DNA of 41,438 nt, taken from a virus. The stretch is taken from positions 1 to 41,438 of the IMG/VR virus record IMGVR_UViG_3300028590_000045. One strand, written 5' to 3'. The number at the start of each line of letters is the position of its first letter. The stretch's first letter is position 1. Shown here one piece after another: positions 23,224-30,858 of the stretch. The translations under genes and the position numbers were made by a program. The notes beneath the pieces are model-generated. The model saw only the letters and a program-made list of their open reading frames with translations, was not told the DNA's origin and did no database searches.

Positions 23224-26029
23224 ACTTACCGAGACTAGCGCGACGTTCGTCGGCACCGGGATATCATCGACATATTCGGCGCAAATCTATGCGATCAATG
23301 ACGATCAGATAAAAGTATATGTCGATAACGTGCTGAAGACGATCGGCGACGACTACGTACTGAACGGGCTCGGCGCGTCGACAGGAATTAGCATCGTAGC
23401 CGTATTTCCACTCGACAGCGAAGTTTACGTCGAGCGCGCCACGCCGATCGTGCAGGACGTCGACACACAGAACAACGAGACGATCCTCGAAGACGTGCTC
23501 GACGCCGCGTTAGACAAGCTGACGATGATGATCCAAGAGCGAGCCGGCGAGACGGCCAGGGCAATTCTCGTGCCGCGCGGCGAGCAAGGCATCACCCTGG
23601 CCGCCGCAGCCGACAGCATATTCCCTTATCGCGTGCTCGGGCGCAATCCGATCACCGGCGCGCTGATGGAACTCGATCTGCCGAGCACGTTCAGAGGTGA
23701 TCCCGGCGGCAACGCGATGGCGATCGGCCGTTGGGCGAGCTTCACGTCACTCAGCATTCCCAGCGGCACCGATCAGGTACAGACGGATGGCTACGTCGTG
23801 CGCGGATGGGGGCAGGCGCTCTACGTTCTCGACGAAGATCAGGTAAGCCCAACCGCCACGGTATATCGGCGTAAGAGCGCCAACAACCGTTGGTTCCGGT
23901 TGAGCAAGGATCAGCCGCTCGCGCTGTCCATGTTCGGCGCGGCCGCGGACGGCGCGACTGATGACGCCCCGGCCTTCACTGCCGCCTTCGCGTTTGGCCA
24001 GTTCCCTGTCCGTATCGAGAAGAGCGCACAGCCCTATCGCTTCGTCACCTCGAACATGAACGGCATCGCCGTACCGTCCGGAGCGATTATCGACGCGCGG
24101 GGTGCGGAGATAAAGTTGGATGCGACCGGTCTGCCTGACGATTTCCGTTACGCCTTCAACGTCGATAACTGCCAATTCCTGCATTGGATCGGCGGTACCT
24201 TTACCCGGCAGGCCGTGCTCTCAGGGTTTTCGTTCGGCGGCGGTAATAATGCAGGTCGCATCAGGCTCGAAAGCATTCTCGACAAGACGCGCGGGCCGGT
24301 GTTCATGGCGACGCCGATTGCCGGCGGCACGGCCGCGACGATCACCGCGACGAGCCCCGCGGCCAACAGCTTCACGATCGCCAATCACGGTCTTGCCGAC
24401 GGAGAGCTTATCAGTCTCTATCGCAACGATGGTGCCAACTCGCTGTACGCCGGGCTGGAGACCCACCGCGATTATTACGCGATCACCGTTGACGCCGACA
24501 CCTTCAAGGTAGGCGAGACGAAGACACTCGCGCTAGACGGCGTGGCGGTAGACTTCAGCAACATCACCGGGGCGGCACCTGATCGTATTCGTAAAGGGCT
24601 GGTGCCGTCGAAGCTTCTGGAGATCGTCAACTACCGCTGCGAAGACGCCGGCGGCGGTCCGCACGTCTTCGGGATGTGGGAGCGCGTCTATATCAACAAC
24701 CTCTCCGGCCACACGCAATCGGTGCAGCTTTTCCAGCACGAGCGGCCGGGCGGCGGTGTGTGGCTGGCGTGGGGCTATCCCTTTATTTCGGTTGTCGAAG
24801 ATGTCTACGTCGAAGCCTCGGCGCTCGGCGGCGTAGAGTGGACGCACTGCCACGAGATTTACGCCAAGCGCGTTCGCGTCGAGAAGCCGAACCGGCTGAT
24901 CGATGGCACCCTTTGGGGCTTCAAGCCCGAAGCGCCTGCCGAGCCGGTAGCCTATGCGGGGATCAGCATAGGTGCGCGCACACGCATCGCAATCTTCGAA
25001 GATTGCTTCTGCGAAGGCGCGCCGTATCTGCCGAATACCGGCCCTCGCTCGGCATGGCCGACGCCCACCGACTCGTCAGGGTGGGCGTTCAATCAGCCGG
25101 GCGGCAAGGTGTCGCTGATCCGTTGCGGCGGGATGGGGAACAGCTACAGCGATATCAATATTTTCCAGACGGCTGGCGACGGTTACACGAAGTATCTGCG
25201 CCGCAGCGACCGCGTGACTATGCGCGACATGCGCTGTATGTCGTCCACGCCATTGACGGTGAGCCCCCTAGGGACGCTGCCGCCAATCGATTCGGACGGT
25301 TCGATTGAGGCGTTCGGGCGAAACTTCACATCGACTCCGGCGCAGTTCGCGCTTCAGGGGTGGAACACCGTAGGTCCGGATGGCGCGATCAGTAGTTGGT
25401 TCGACCTCGGCGCGAACGTAACGGTCGACACGGCCGACAAAAAATACGGCTTCGGCTCGGTTAAGTATCGTGGCGCGGCGGATGGCTTTGCGTTCGCAGA
25501 GTTCCCGCTCGACACTGAGAAGCAGCGGGCCGGAAACAACGTAATCGTGTATGCGCTGTTGAAGGTGAACGGCGCCAAGTTTCCGGCGAACGCCCCGCCG
25601 ACGTTCATCGCCGCGTGGGATGATGAAGTTGACCCGGAGGGCATCATCTACTCGTTCTTCAACATCGGTTCCGGTGAATATATCGCCGACGAATTTATCG
25701 TAGCGCGTGCCGTTGTTCCTTCGTCGGCGACGTCGAACAAGTTGCGCATCTATCCGCATTTCGCGCAGGCCGCGCCGGTCGTCGCCGATCCCGATTGGTA
25801 TTTCAAGATCGAAGGTGTATGGATATGGACCGGCACCAACGGACTCAACGAGCCGGGCATCGATATCGCGCAACCTATGACGACGAACGGCGAGCCCACG
25901 CTCGGCACTCACCCGCAGGGCCAGGAATACCGGATCGCCGATCCGGCCGCAGCAGGCAACCGCGGCTACGTATGCACGGTTGCTGGGGCGCCCGGTACGT
26001 GGAAGACGTTCGGCGAGATCGCCGCGTAG
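23213..26029 (+). CDS. Tail spike/fibre with T7 gp17-like anchor
   Basis: 938 residues. The first about 135 residues match the T7 fibre N-terminal anchor: DQIKVYVDNVLKTIGDDYVLNG, VYVERATPIVQDVD, ILEDVLDAALDKLTMMIQE. Near residue 245, MFGAAADGATDDAPAFTAAF is the entry motif of pectate-lyase-like beta-helix spikes, so the body is probably a trimeric beta helix that may cut or bind surface polysaccharide. The C-terminal part (about 700-900) looks like a carbohydrate-binding jelly roll, ending NRGYVCTVAGAPGTWKTF, common on phage fibres. It is the receptor-binding protein. Confidence 0.85.
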   Translation: MAVELTETSATFVGTGISSTYSAQIYAINDDQIKVYVDNVLKTIGDDYVLNGLGASTGISIVAVFPLDSEVYVERATPIVQDVDTQNNETILEDVLDAALDKLTMMIQERAGETARAILVPRGEQGITLAAAADSIFPYRVLGRNPITGALMELDLPSTFRGDPGGNAMAIGRWASFTSLSIPSGTDQVQTDGYVVRGWGQALYVLDEDQVSPTATVYRRKSANNRWFRLSKDQPLALSMFGAAADGATDDAPAFTAAFAFGQFPVRIEKSAQPYRFVTSNMNGIAVPSGAIIDARGAEIKLDATGLPDDFRYAFNVDNCQFLHWIGGTFTRQAVLSGFSFGGGNNAGRIRLESILDKTRGPVFMATPIAGGTAATITATSPAANSFTIANHGLADGELISLYRNDGANSLYAGLETHRDYYAITVDADTFKVGETKTLALDGVAVDFSNITGAAPDRIRKGLVPSKLLEIVNYRCEDAGGGPHVFGMWERVYINNLSGHTQSVQLFQHERPGGGVWLAWGYPFISVVEDVYVEASALGGVEWTHCHEIYAKRVRVEKPNRLIDGTLWGFKPEAPAEPVAYAGISIGARTRIAIFEDCFCEGAPYLPNTGPRSAWPTPTDSSGWAFNQPGGKVSLIRCGGMGNSYSDINIFQTAGDGYTKYLRRSDRVTMRDMRCMSSTPLTVSPLGTLPPIDSDGSIEAFGRNFTSTPAQFALQGWNTVGPDGAISSWFDLGANVTVDTADKKYGFGSVKYRGAADGFAFAEFPLDTEKQRAGNNVIVYALLKVNGAKFPANAPPTFIAAWDDEVDPEGIIYSFFNIGSGEYIADEFIVARAVVPSSATSNKLRIYPHFAQAAPVVADPDWYFKIEGVWIWTGTNGLNEPGIDIAQPMTTNGEPTLGTHPQGQEYRIADPAAAGNRGYVCTVAGAPGTWKTFGEIAA

Positions 26030-26038
26030 GAGGATCGA

Positions 26039-26518
26039 ATGTTCAAGCTCGGAGCTAAGTCGCTTGCCAACCTCAACGGCGTGCATCCTGTTCTCGTCGG
26101 CGTCGTCAAACGCGCGATCGAGATCAGTGTGCAGGACTTCAGTGTCCACGACGGGCTCCGCACGCTCGCGGAGCAGCGCGCTCTTTTCGCGCGCAAAGCG
26201 ACGAAGACGCTGAACTCGAAGCACTTGCCGCAGAGCGACGGGCTTGGCCACGCGGTCGACCTTGTGCCCTACATCAACGGACAGCTTCGATGGGAGTGGG
26301 GGCCGATCTACGATATCGCCGCCGCGATGCGTCGAGCCGCCGAAGAGCGCAGCGTCGCCGCCCGGATTGTGTGGGGAGGCGCGTGGGATGCCGGTTTCGA
26401 CAGCATCGACGCGACGGACAGCGCAATGGAGCGCGCGGTTAGCGCCTACGTCGACCGCAGACGCGCGGCTGGCCGCAGCGCGTTTATCGACGGCCCGCAC
26501 TTCGAGTTGCGCTCGTGA
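26039..26518 (+). CDS. Endolysin, M15 peptidase family
   Basis: 159 residues. The zinc-peptidase motifs are complete: SKHLPQSDGLGHAVDL (S-x-H...G-x-A-x-D) and GPHFEL (the second H). The family (VanY / L-Ala-D-Glu peptidases) cuts peptidoglycan peptide bonds. There is no signal peptide, so it needs the holin encoded next. AGGAGGATCGA before the ATG is a strong ribosome site. Confidence 0.9.
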   Translation: MFKLGAKSLANLNGVHPVLVGVVKRAIEISVQDFSVHDGLRTLAEQRALFARKATKTLNSKHLPQSDGLGHAVDLVPYINGQLRWEWGPIYDIAAAMRRAAEERSVAARIVWGGAWDAGFDSIDATDSAMERAVSAYVDRRRAAGRSAFIDGPHFELRS

Positions 26519-26796
26519 AGTTGCCCGGCTGGCCTGATGCTCGGGGGTGGATTGCCATCGCGAGCTTCGCTCTCACCGTGCAGGTGTTGACGATGATGGT
26601 GGCGTTTCCCGATCTTCGCCAAGACGAGTTCTTCAAGAACATCGCCGTGCTGATCGTCGGCACCGGCTGGATCAATGGCGCGCTGTCGTGGGCGTTTAGC
26701 GCCACGAAGAGCGGTGGCGAACTAGCTGACAAGAATGCGGATATCGTCGCGAAGAAGATGGCCGCCAGTGCGCCGGAAACGGATGAGGCGAAATGA
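26515..26796 (+). CDS. Holin
   Basis: 93 residues; GTG at 26515 overlaps the endolysin stop (GTGA). Two membrane spans are visible: WIAIASFALTVQVLTMMVAF and NIAVLIVGTGWINGALSWAF. A charged tail (KKMAASAPETDEAK) follows. Size, spans and position between endolysin and spanin fit a phage holin that opens the inner membrane at lysis. Confidence 0.8.
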   Translation: MKLPGWPDARGWIAIASFALTVQVLTMMVAFPDLRQDEFFKNIAVLIVGTGWINGALSWAFSATKSGGELADKNADIVAKKMAASAPETDEAK

Positions 26797-27194
26797 GCTA
26801 TCTCCGTCTCGGGCTGACGATCGGTGTGTTGCTGGCGCTGATCGGCGCGTTCTTCTACGGCCAGCGCGTCGGCAAGCAGCGGTGCGAAGCCGCCTACGCC
26901 AGGGCGGCCGACGCCGATCGGAAGAAGCGCGAGACGCAGATCGTCAAGGCACAGGAACAGGATACCGCCGGCGCGGTTGCCAATGTGCAGCGCGAGACAA
27001 TCGTGAGGGAGATCACCCGTGAAGTGCCGAAGATCATCGATCGCCCTGTCTATCGCAACGTGTGCGTTGATGCTGACGGGGTGCGCCTCATTTACCGGGC
27101 GGTCGACGCCGCGAACGGTCGGGGAGCGCCCGGCGGCGGAACTGCTGGTGCGGCCGGGGGAGTTCAGCCGACCGCCGGTGACGGTAGCCGCTGA
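26793..27194 (+). CDS. Inner-membrane spanin (Rz-like)
   Basis: 133 residues; ATG at 26793 overlaps the holin stop (ATGA). One N-terminal span (LGLTIGVLLALIGAFFYG) is followed by a charged, coiled-coil periplasmic domain (AARAADADRKKRETQIVKAQ-like) and VYRNVCVDADGV. This is the Rz plan. Its 3' third encodes the start of the Rz1-like protein in another frame. Together they fuse inner and outer membranes. Confidence 0.85.
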   Translation: MSYLRLGLTIGVLLALIGAFFYGQRVGKQRCEAAYARAADADRKKRETQIVKAQEQDTAGAVANVQRETIVREITREVPKIIDRPVYRNVCVDADGVRLIYRAVDAANGRGAPGGGTAGAAGGVQPTAGDGSR

Positions 27195-27360
27195 CGGATC
27201 GACCGCGCTGGCGGGGAGGGACGCGCTGCCATGGGCTCTCGACACGCTTGATCTCGGCGGGGATATCCGGGGCAAGCTGATTCGTCTTCAGGATTGGGTG
27301 AAGACGCTGCTCGGCGACGAGCCCGCAACGCCCGCTGCCCCCGGTCGCGCCGATCAATGA
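27019..27360 (+). CDS. Outer-membrane spanin lipoprotein (Rz1-like)
   Basis: 113 residues from the GTG at 27019, starting inside the Rz-like gene in a different frame and running past its end. The start KCRRSSIALSIATCALMLTGC has a lipoprotein signal with lipobox L-T-G-C. The rest is Pro-rich. It is longer than classical Rz1 (about 60). The extra C-terminal part includes LIRLQDWVKTLLG. Confidence 0.82.
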   Translation: MKCRRSSIALSIATCALMLTGCASFTGRSTPRTVGERPAAELLVRPGEFSRPPVTVAADGSTALAGRDALPWALDTLDLGGDIRGKLIRLQDWVKTLLGDEPATPAAPGRADQ

Positions 27361-27685
27361 CGAGCGTGTCGGCCATCAGGCGGTCGACATAAGGGATCAT
27401 AGACGGCCGGCCGGCGTTACGATCCTCATCTATCCATTCGCGAACAATCTGCGTAAGCTCGCGCATCGCTTTCGCTGACACGGGGTTGACGCCGCTATGG
27501 CCGCCACCTTTGCCTTCGATCCACGCCATCAGGTAGGGGAGAACGACTGCGCCCCTGGCCGTTCGACGGTTGTTGAACTGGCGGTGGTGCGCCGGCGAGC
27601 AGAACGCCGCTCTGCGAGCATTGCTGAAAACCGCCCCGCATTCAGCGCAGGCACGCTCAACAGGGGTGGCGCGCGGTCTTCCCAT
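27164..27685 (-). CDS. Zinc-finger protein antisense to the spanin genes
   Basis: 173 residues. ATG at 27685 is preceded by CGTCAACGGAGATAGGACAG, the genome's recurrent ribosome site, which supports real translation. Residues 13-40 carry a CAECG...FCSPAHH treble-clef-like zinc site followed by QFNNRRTARG. The middle (VLPYLMAWIEGKGG...MRELTQIVREWIDE) is helical. The last 65 residues lie antisense to Rz1 and are low in order, so selection there is probably on Rz1. It is the only leftward gene inside the rightward block. Function unknown; DNA binding is plausible. Confidence 0.65.
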   Translation of the reverse strand: MGRPRATPVERACAECGAVFSNARRAAFCSPAHHRQFNNRRTARGAVVLPYLMAWIEGKGGGHSGVNPVSAKAMRELTQIVREWIDEDRNAGRPSMIPYVDRLMADTLVIDRRDRGQRALRARRRAASSPNPEDESACPGYPRRDQACREPMAARPSPPARSIRQRLPSPAVG

Positions 27686-27784
27686 CTCTCTGTCCTATCT
27701 CCGTTGACGTGCGCTTACATACAATACGGAAATGTACCCGTCAACGGCGTTGCGGCCGCCCTCGTCGATAGGTTACAGAGGCTT

Positions 27785-28207
27785 ATGGAAGATCGCCTGA
27801 CACGACACCCCGGATCGGCTGACGAGCTTCAGCTTCAAATCCTAGGGCAAATCCGCGATAACCTGTCGGCGATAAATCGCAAACAGGACACGATCGACGG
27901 CAAGCTCGACGACGTGAATATCCGTGTCGTCCGTCTCGAAGAGCGCGACGAACGGCTGGAGCGGGCCGAGAAGGCGATCGATAAGATGAGCGGCAAGCTC
28001 GACGTCCTGATGCGCGACAAGGATGAACGCGCCGGGGCCGGGCGGGTGTTCGTCGGCATCCGCGGATGGACGCCGATCATCATTGCGCTCGTGTCGGCGT
28101 TCGCTTCTATTGCAACGGCGCTCTACCTTTCCGGCCGGGCCGCCGGCGTTGTTCCTGCGCCGCCCGGTTATATCGCGCCTCAACCGAAAGACGGCAGCGC
28201 CACATAG
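27785..28207 (+). CDS. Coiled-coil protein with one membrane span
   Basis: 140 residues from the ATG at 27785 (AGAGG six bases upstream); the longer frame runs antisense to the zinc-finger gene. A coiled-coil stretch (LQLQILGQIRDNLSAINRKQDTIDGKLDDVNIRVVRLEERDERLERAEK-like, about residues 17-75) precedes a span WTPIIIALVSAFASIATALYL and a short Pro-rich tail. The plan resembles small XhlA-like or tail-associated membrane proteins near lysis genes. Its last 28 bases overlap the convergent PrimPol gene. Confidence 0.6.
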   Translation: MEDRLTRHPGSADELQLQILGQIRDNLSAINRKQDTIDGKLDDVNIRVVRLEERDERLERAEKAIDKMSGKLDVLMRDKDERAGAGRVFVGIRGWTPIIIALVSAFASIATALYLSGRAAGVVPAPPGYIAPQPKDGSAT

Positions 28208-30075
28208 CGGCGGCCGCCGAACGGAATCATCGTTACCGCGCCGCTCTCGACCGCAAAGGCGAGCACCTGATCCCACTTGCGCTTGAAGTTCGACACATCC
28301 TTCGAGCCGTCGTAGCGATCCTTGAAGACGTTCTTGGCGATCTCGATATCGACGCAGGTGCGGCCCTCGATCTCTTCAGGCTCTTCGACAAGCGCCCATT
28401 CGATGCTCTGCACCAATAGCTCGACGTGCTTCGGTATCTTCGTGAGATCGCGCTGCGACGGCGGCGCGTCGGACACATAGCAGGAGGTGACGGTGCGGCC
28501 GCGGCTGTCGCGGCCGAGTTCCTTCGGGATCAGCGTGAAGACGCCGAGCGAACGCTGCTGAGCGTCGCGAGCTTTCGTGACGCTCAGCTCACGAATGCTG
28601 TTTGTCTTCTCGCGAGTGATCTCGATAACTACGTCGACGTCATTGAAGATCGCACCCGCTCCCCGCTGGCCTTTGCCGTCTTTCGGGGGGTGATGCGTGA
28701 CGAACACGAAGGCGTTCAGCATCTCCGACAGCTTAGACAGCGCCTTCATGGCAATGCCTGCCTCGCTGTTGTCGTTCTCGTCGCGCAAGAGGCCGGAGGC
28801 CGAGAGCGTATCGATCGCGACCATGCGGACCGGGACGTCAAACCTTGCCTCCATCGCGGCCATCTGCTGCTTCAGGTCTTCGGCCAGGGCTTCGAGCGCG
28901 CCTGCCGCGGCGAGGTTGTTGATATCGCCGGCGACGATCGGGAGGCGATCCGCCTCGCCGAGCGCCTCCATACGGTTGAGCACCGATCGGCGGCCTTCGC
29001 CGGTCAGGATTATTGAGCCGCCACGGTCGTCGGGTTCTATCCCGAAGAACCCCTTGCCCGTCGCCAGCGAGCGAGCAAGGTGCATCAGCACGAAGGTCTT
29101 GCCTCCCTGCGACGGACCGGAAAGCACGCCGACGCCGGTTTGCGGCAGCAATTCGTAGAACAGCCACGTCGCATCGAAGTTGATCGCGTCGCCATGTGCC
29201 TGCCAGCGTCGATCTACGGGCGCTGGAGCGGCGTAACGCGCTTCGGGCATCTCACCTACCCCGGCGAAGTCAACGGCCGGTGACTGCCCTCCTGCGGCCG
29301 ACAGGGCGTATAGGAAGGCGTTGTCGACCTTCTGCCGTAGTTCCTCCAAATTCCACGGCGGCGAGCAGCGGTCGTTCCAGCGCTCGGCCATCAAGTCAAA
29401 TGCCGTCTCGGCCGACAGCCCCATGTCCTTGACGATGCAGGCGACACGGAACGTCAGATCGTCGCCGCCCATGCCTTCGACGGCAAGCGGCGCTTCGGTT
29501 TCGAGATACTTCGTGGCGCGGGCCAACGCGAACTCCGTGTCGAGTTCCGTCGCGGCTGCTGCGCCGCTGCGCTCGCGAGGCTCGTCGAGCCGGGCGATCA
29601 GCGTCGACGGGGCGACGGCCATCGGCGCGTCGTTGTCCACCTCGTAGGTGCCTTCGGGGACTATAGAGCCCGGCGCAATGACGTAGCCATGCGCACTTCG
29701 GATATCCAAGCCATCGCCGATCTTGCCGGCGGACAGGCTCTTCGACGGGCCTGCCAGATAGGCGTGGCGGCCGCCAGTTGGTGTGCGCACCATCAGCGTA
29801 TCGAGCGGAAGATCAAGAGCCATGTAGGACGCCATACCGTCCTTGCCCTTCTTCATATCTATATCAACGACAATCATGTCGTCGGTCGCGACACCGATGT
29901 TGTGATCGAGCGGCCAGCCGGTGACGGGATCACTCCACATGGCGGCGACGGCAGCGACGTCCGCGGTCGCGACGTCGTAGAACGCCTTGACGCGCGGCTC
30001 CTTCGCGCCGGGGATGCACGGGAAGACCCTAAATCCGCGAGCGGCCCATGCCAGTGCGTGATCGCGCATGTTCAT
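28180..30075 (-). CDS. PrimPol-helicase (bifunctional primase-polymerase fused to AAA ATPase)
   Basis: 631 residues. The N-terminal about 165 residues match the PrimPol family: FRVFPCIPGAKEP, catalytic DID (71-73) and GGRHAYL (His 104). After a linker containing DFAGV (269-273) comes a RepA/AAA-like ATPase: Walker A GPSQGGKT (320-327), Walker B MVAIDTLSAS (about 418-427), and a His-rich sensor FVFVTHHPPKDGKGQRGAG. It would prime and unwind phage DNA. ATG at 30075 shares its A with the upstream HNH stop (TAATG). It is the last gene of the leftward block. Confidence 0.88.
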   Translation of the reverse strand: MNMRDHALAWAARGFRVFPCIPGAKEPRVKAFYDVATADVAAVAAMWSDPVTGWPLDHNIGVATDDMIVVDIDMKKGKDGMASYMALDLPLDTLMVRTPTGGRHAYLAGPSKSLSAGKIGDGLDIRSAHGYVIAPGSIVPEGTYEVDNDAPMAVAPSTLIARLDEPRERSGAAAATELDTEFALARATKYLETEAPLAVEGMGGDDLTFRVACIVKDMGLSAETAFDLMAERWNDRCSPPWNLEELRQKVDNAFLYALSAAGGQSPAVDFAGVGEMPEARYAAPAPVDRRWQAHGDAINFDATWLFYELLPQTGVGVLSGPSQGGKTFVLMHLARSLATGKGFFGIEPDDRGGSIILTGEGRRSVLNRMEALGEADRLPIVAGDINNLAAAGALEALAEDLKQQMAAMEARFDVPVRMVAIDTLSASGLLRDENDNSEAGIAMKALSKLSEMLNAFVFVTHHPPKDGKGQRGAGAIFNDVDVVIEITREKTNSIRELSVTKARDAQQRSLGVFTLIPKELGRDSRGRTVTSCYVSDAPPSQRDLTKIPKHVELLVQSIEWALVEEPEEIEGRTCVDIEIAKNVFKDRYDGSKDVSNFKRKWDQVLAFAVESGAVTMIPFGGRRYVALPSFG

Positions 30076-30539
30076 TAAAACAGTCGGAGAATAGAGTTGA
30101 GGGTTTCGCGAGCGGCAGCCGCTTCGCGAGGGCAGTCATAACCGTCAGTCAACAGCGGATAGTATTTCCCCCCGATACGCACGACCTGTCTCCCTGTCTC
30201 GCGCACGGCGATGTTGCGGTTGTTCTCTTGTGTGCTGACGTCCTGAAGATTGCACCACCGATTGTCGTCGCGAACGCCGTTCAGGTGATCCACCTTATCG
30301 ACAGGTAGCTTGCCGGTCATGAAGAGAAACGCCGCCCGATGTTCCGGCACCACGATTCTCTCGCCGTCGACGTGCAGCCGCAGCGTTCGATAGCCTACCC
30401 CGGCGGGGTGCCCTGCGCGCTTACCGACGCCGCGCGAGTGGCCGCCCTGCGATCGATCAACGAGCCGGATAAAGTGTCCGGTGTCAGGGTTATAGCTGAA
30501 AGTTGCGAGCAGCAGAGCTTCGACGTCGGGCGCGGACAT
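30075..30539 (-). CDS. HNH endonuclease (free-standing)
   Basis: 154 residues. The HNH_3-type core is VDHLNGVRDDNRWCNLQDVSTQENNRN (D-H...N...N), preceded by the beta-strand region GYRTLRLHVDGERIVVPEHRAAF. Such proteins are usually homing endonucleases that spread between phage genomes. It sits between the winged-helix-like gene and PrimPol and is coupled to PrimPol by TAATG. Confidence 0.85.
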   Translation of the reverse strand: MSAPDVEALLLATFSYNPDTGHFIRLVDRSQGGHSRGVGKRAGHPAGVGYRTLRLHVDGERIVVPEHRAAFLFMTGKLPVDKVDHLNGVRDDNRWCNLQDVSTQENNRNIAVRETGRQVVRIGGKYYPLLTDGYDCPREAAAARETLNSILRLF

Positions 30540-30548
30540 GACGACCGC

Positions 30549-30806
30549 CTACAGCGCGCAGAGGCAATAGGTGCCCTTCAGCCGGCCGGGCTTGACCGCC
30601 TTGCGGTGTTCGCGCAGACGGCGGTTCAGCTTCGTGATGTAGGGGCCGAGATACTGCTGCGCCTCGCGCAGCGGCTTGCCCTCGCGCGGATCGACGATCG
30701 ACGTGTAGATTTCGAGGATATCGACGTCGCCCTTCCCGTCGAGGAACCGATACAGTTCGCCGAGTTTAGGGGGCAATTCGAGGGTCTTCGGTGCTGCGGA
30801 CGCCAT
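30549..30806 (-). CDS. Small winged-helix-like protein
   Basis: 85 residues; ATG at 30806 after AAACGGAGAAGCAC. LGELYRFLDGKGDVDILEIYTSIV, then YITKLNRRLREHRKAVKPGRLKGTYCL resembles a recognition helix plus beta-hairpin wing of winged helix domains (compare the GRGYRL ending of OmpR-type domains). It follows the palindromic element at 30833-30846. It may regulate late-block transcription or act in replication; both are inference. Confidence 0.6.
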   Translation of the reverse strand: MASAAPKTLELPPKLGELYRFLDGKGDVDILEIYTSIVDPREGKPLREAQQYLGPYITKLNRRLREHRKAVKPGRLKGTYCLCAL

Positions 30807-30832
30807 GTGCTTCTCCGTTTAGGCGTGTAGGT

Positions 30833-30846
30833 GTAACTTGTTATGC
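30833..30846 (-). promoter_or_regulatory. Palindromic element upstream of winged-helix/PrimPol block
   Basis: Read toward the gene this is GCATAACAAGTTAC, ending 27 bases before the ATG at 30806. It lies in the 52-base gap after the polymerase stop and has the same halves, spacing and orientation as the copies at 576, 36369 and 4201. Likely an operator or promoter part. Confidence 0.55.
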
Positions 30847-30858
30847 GGCGTCGCGCAA

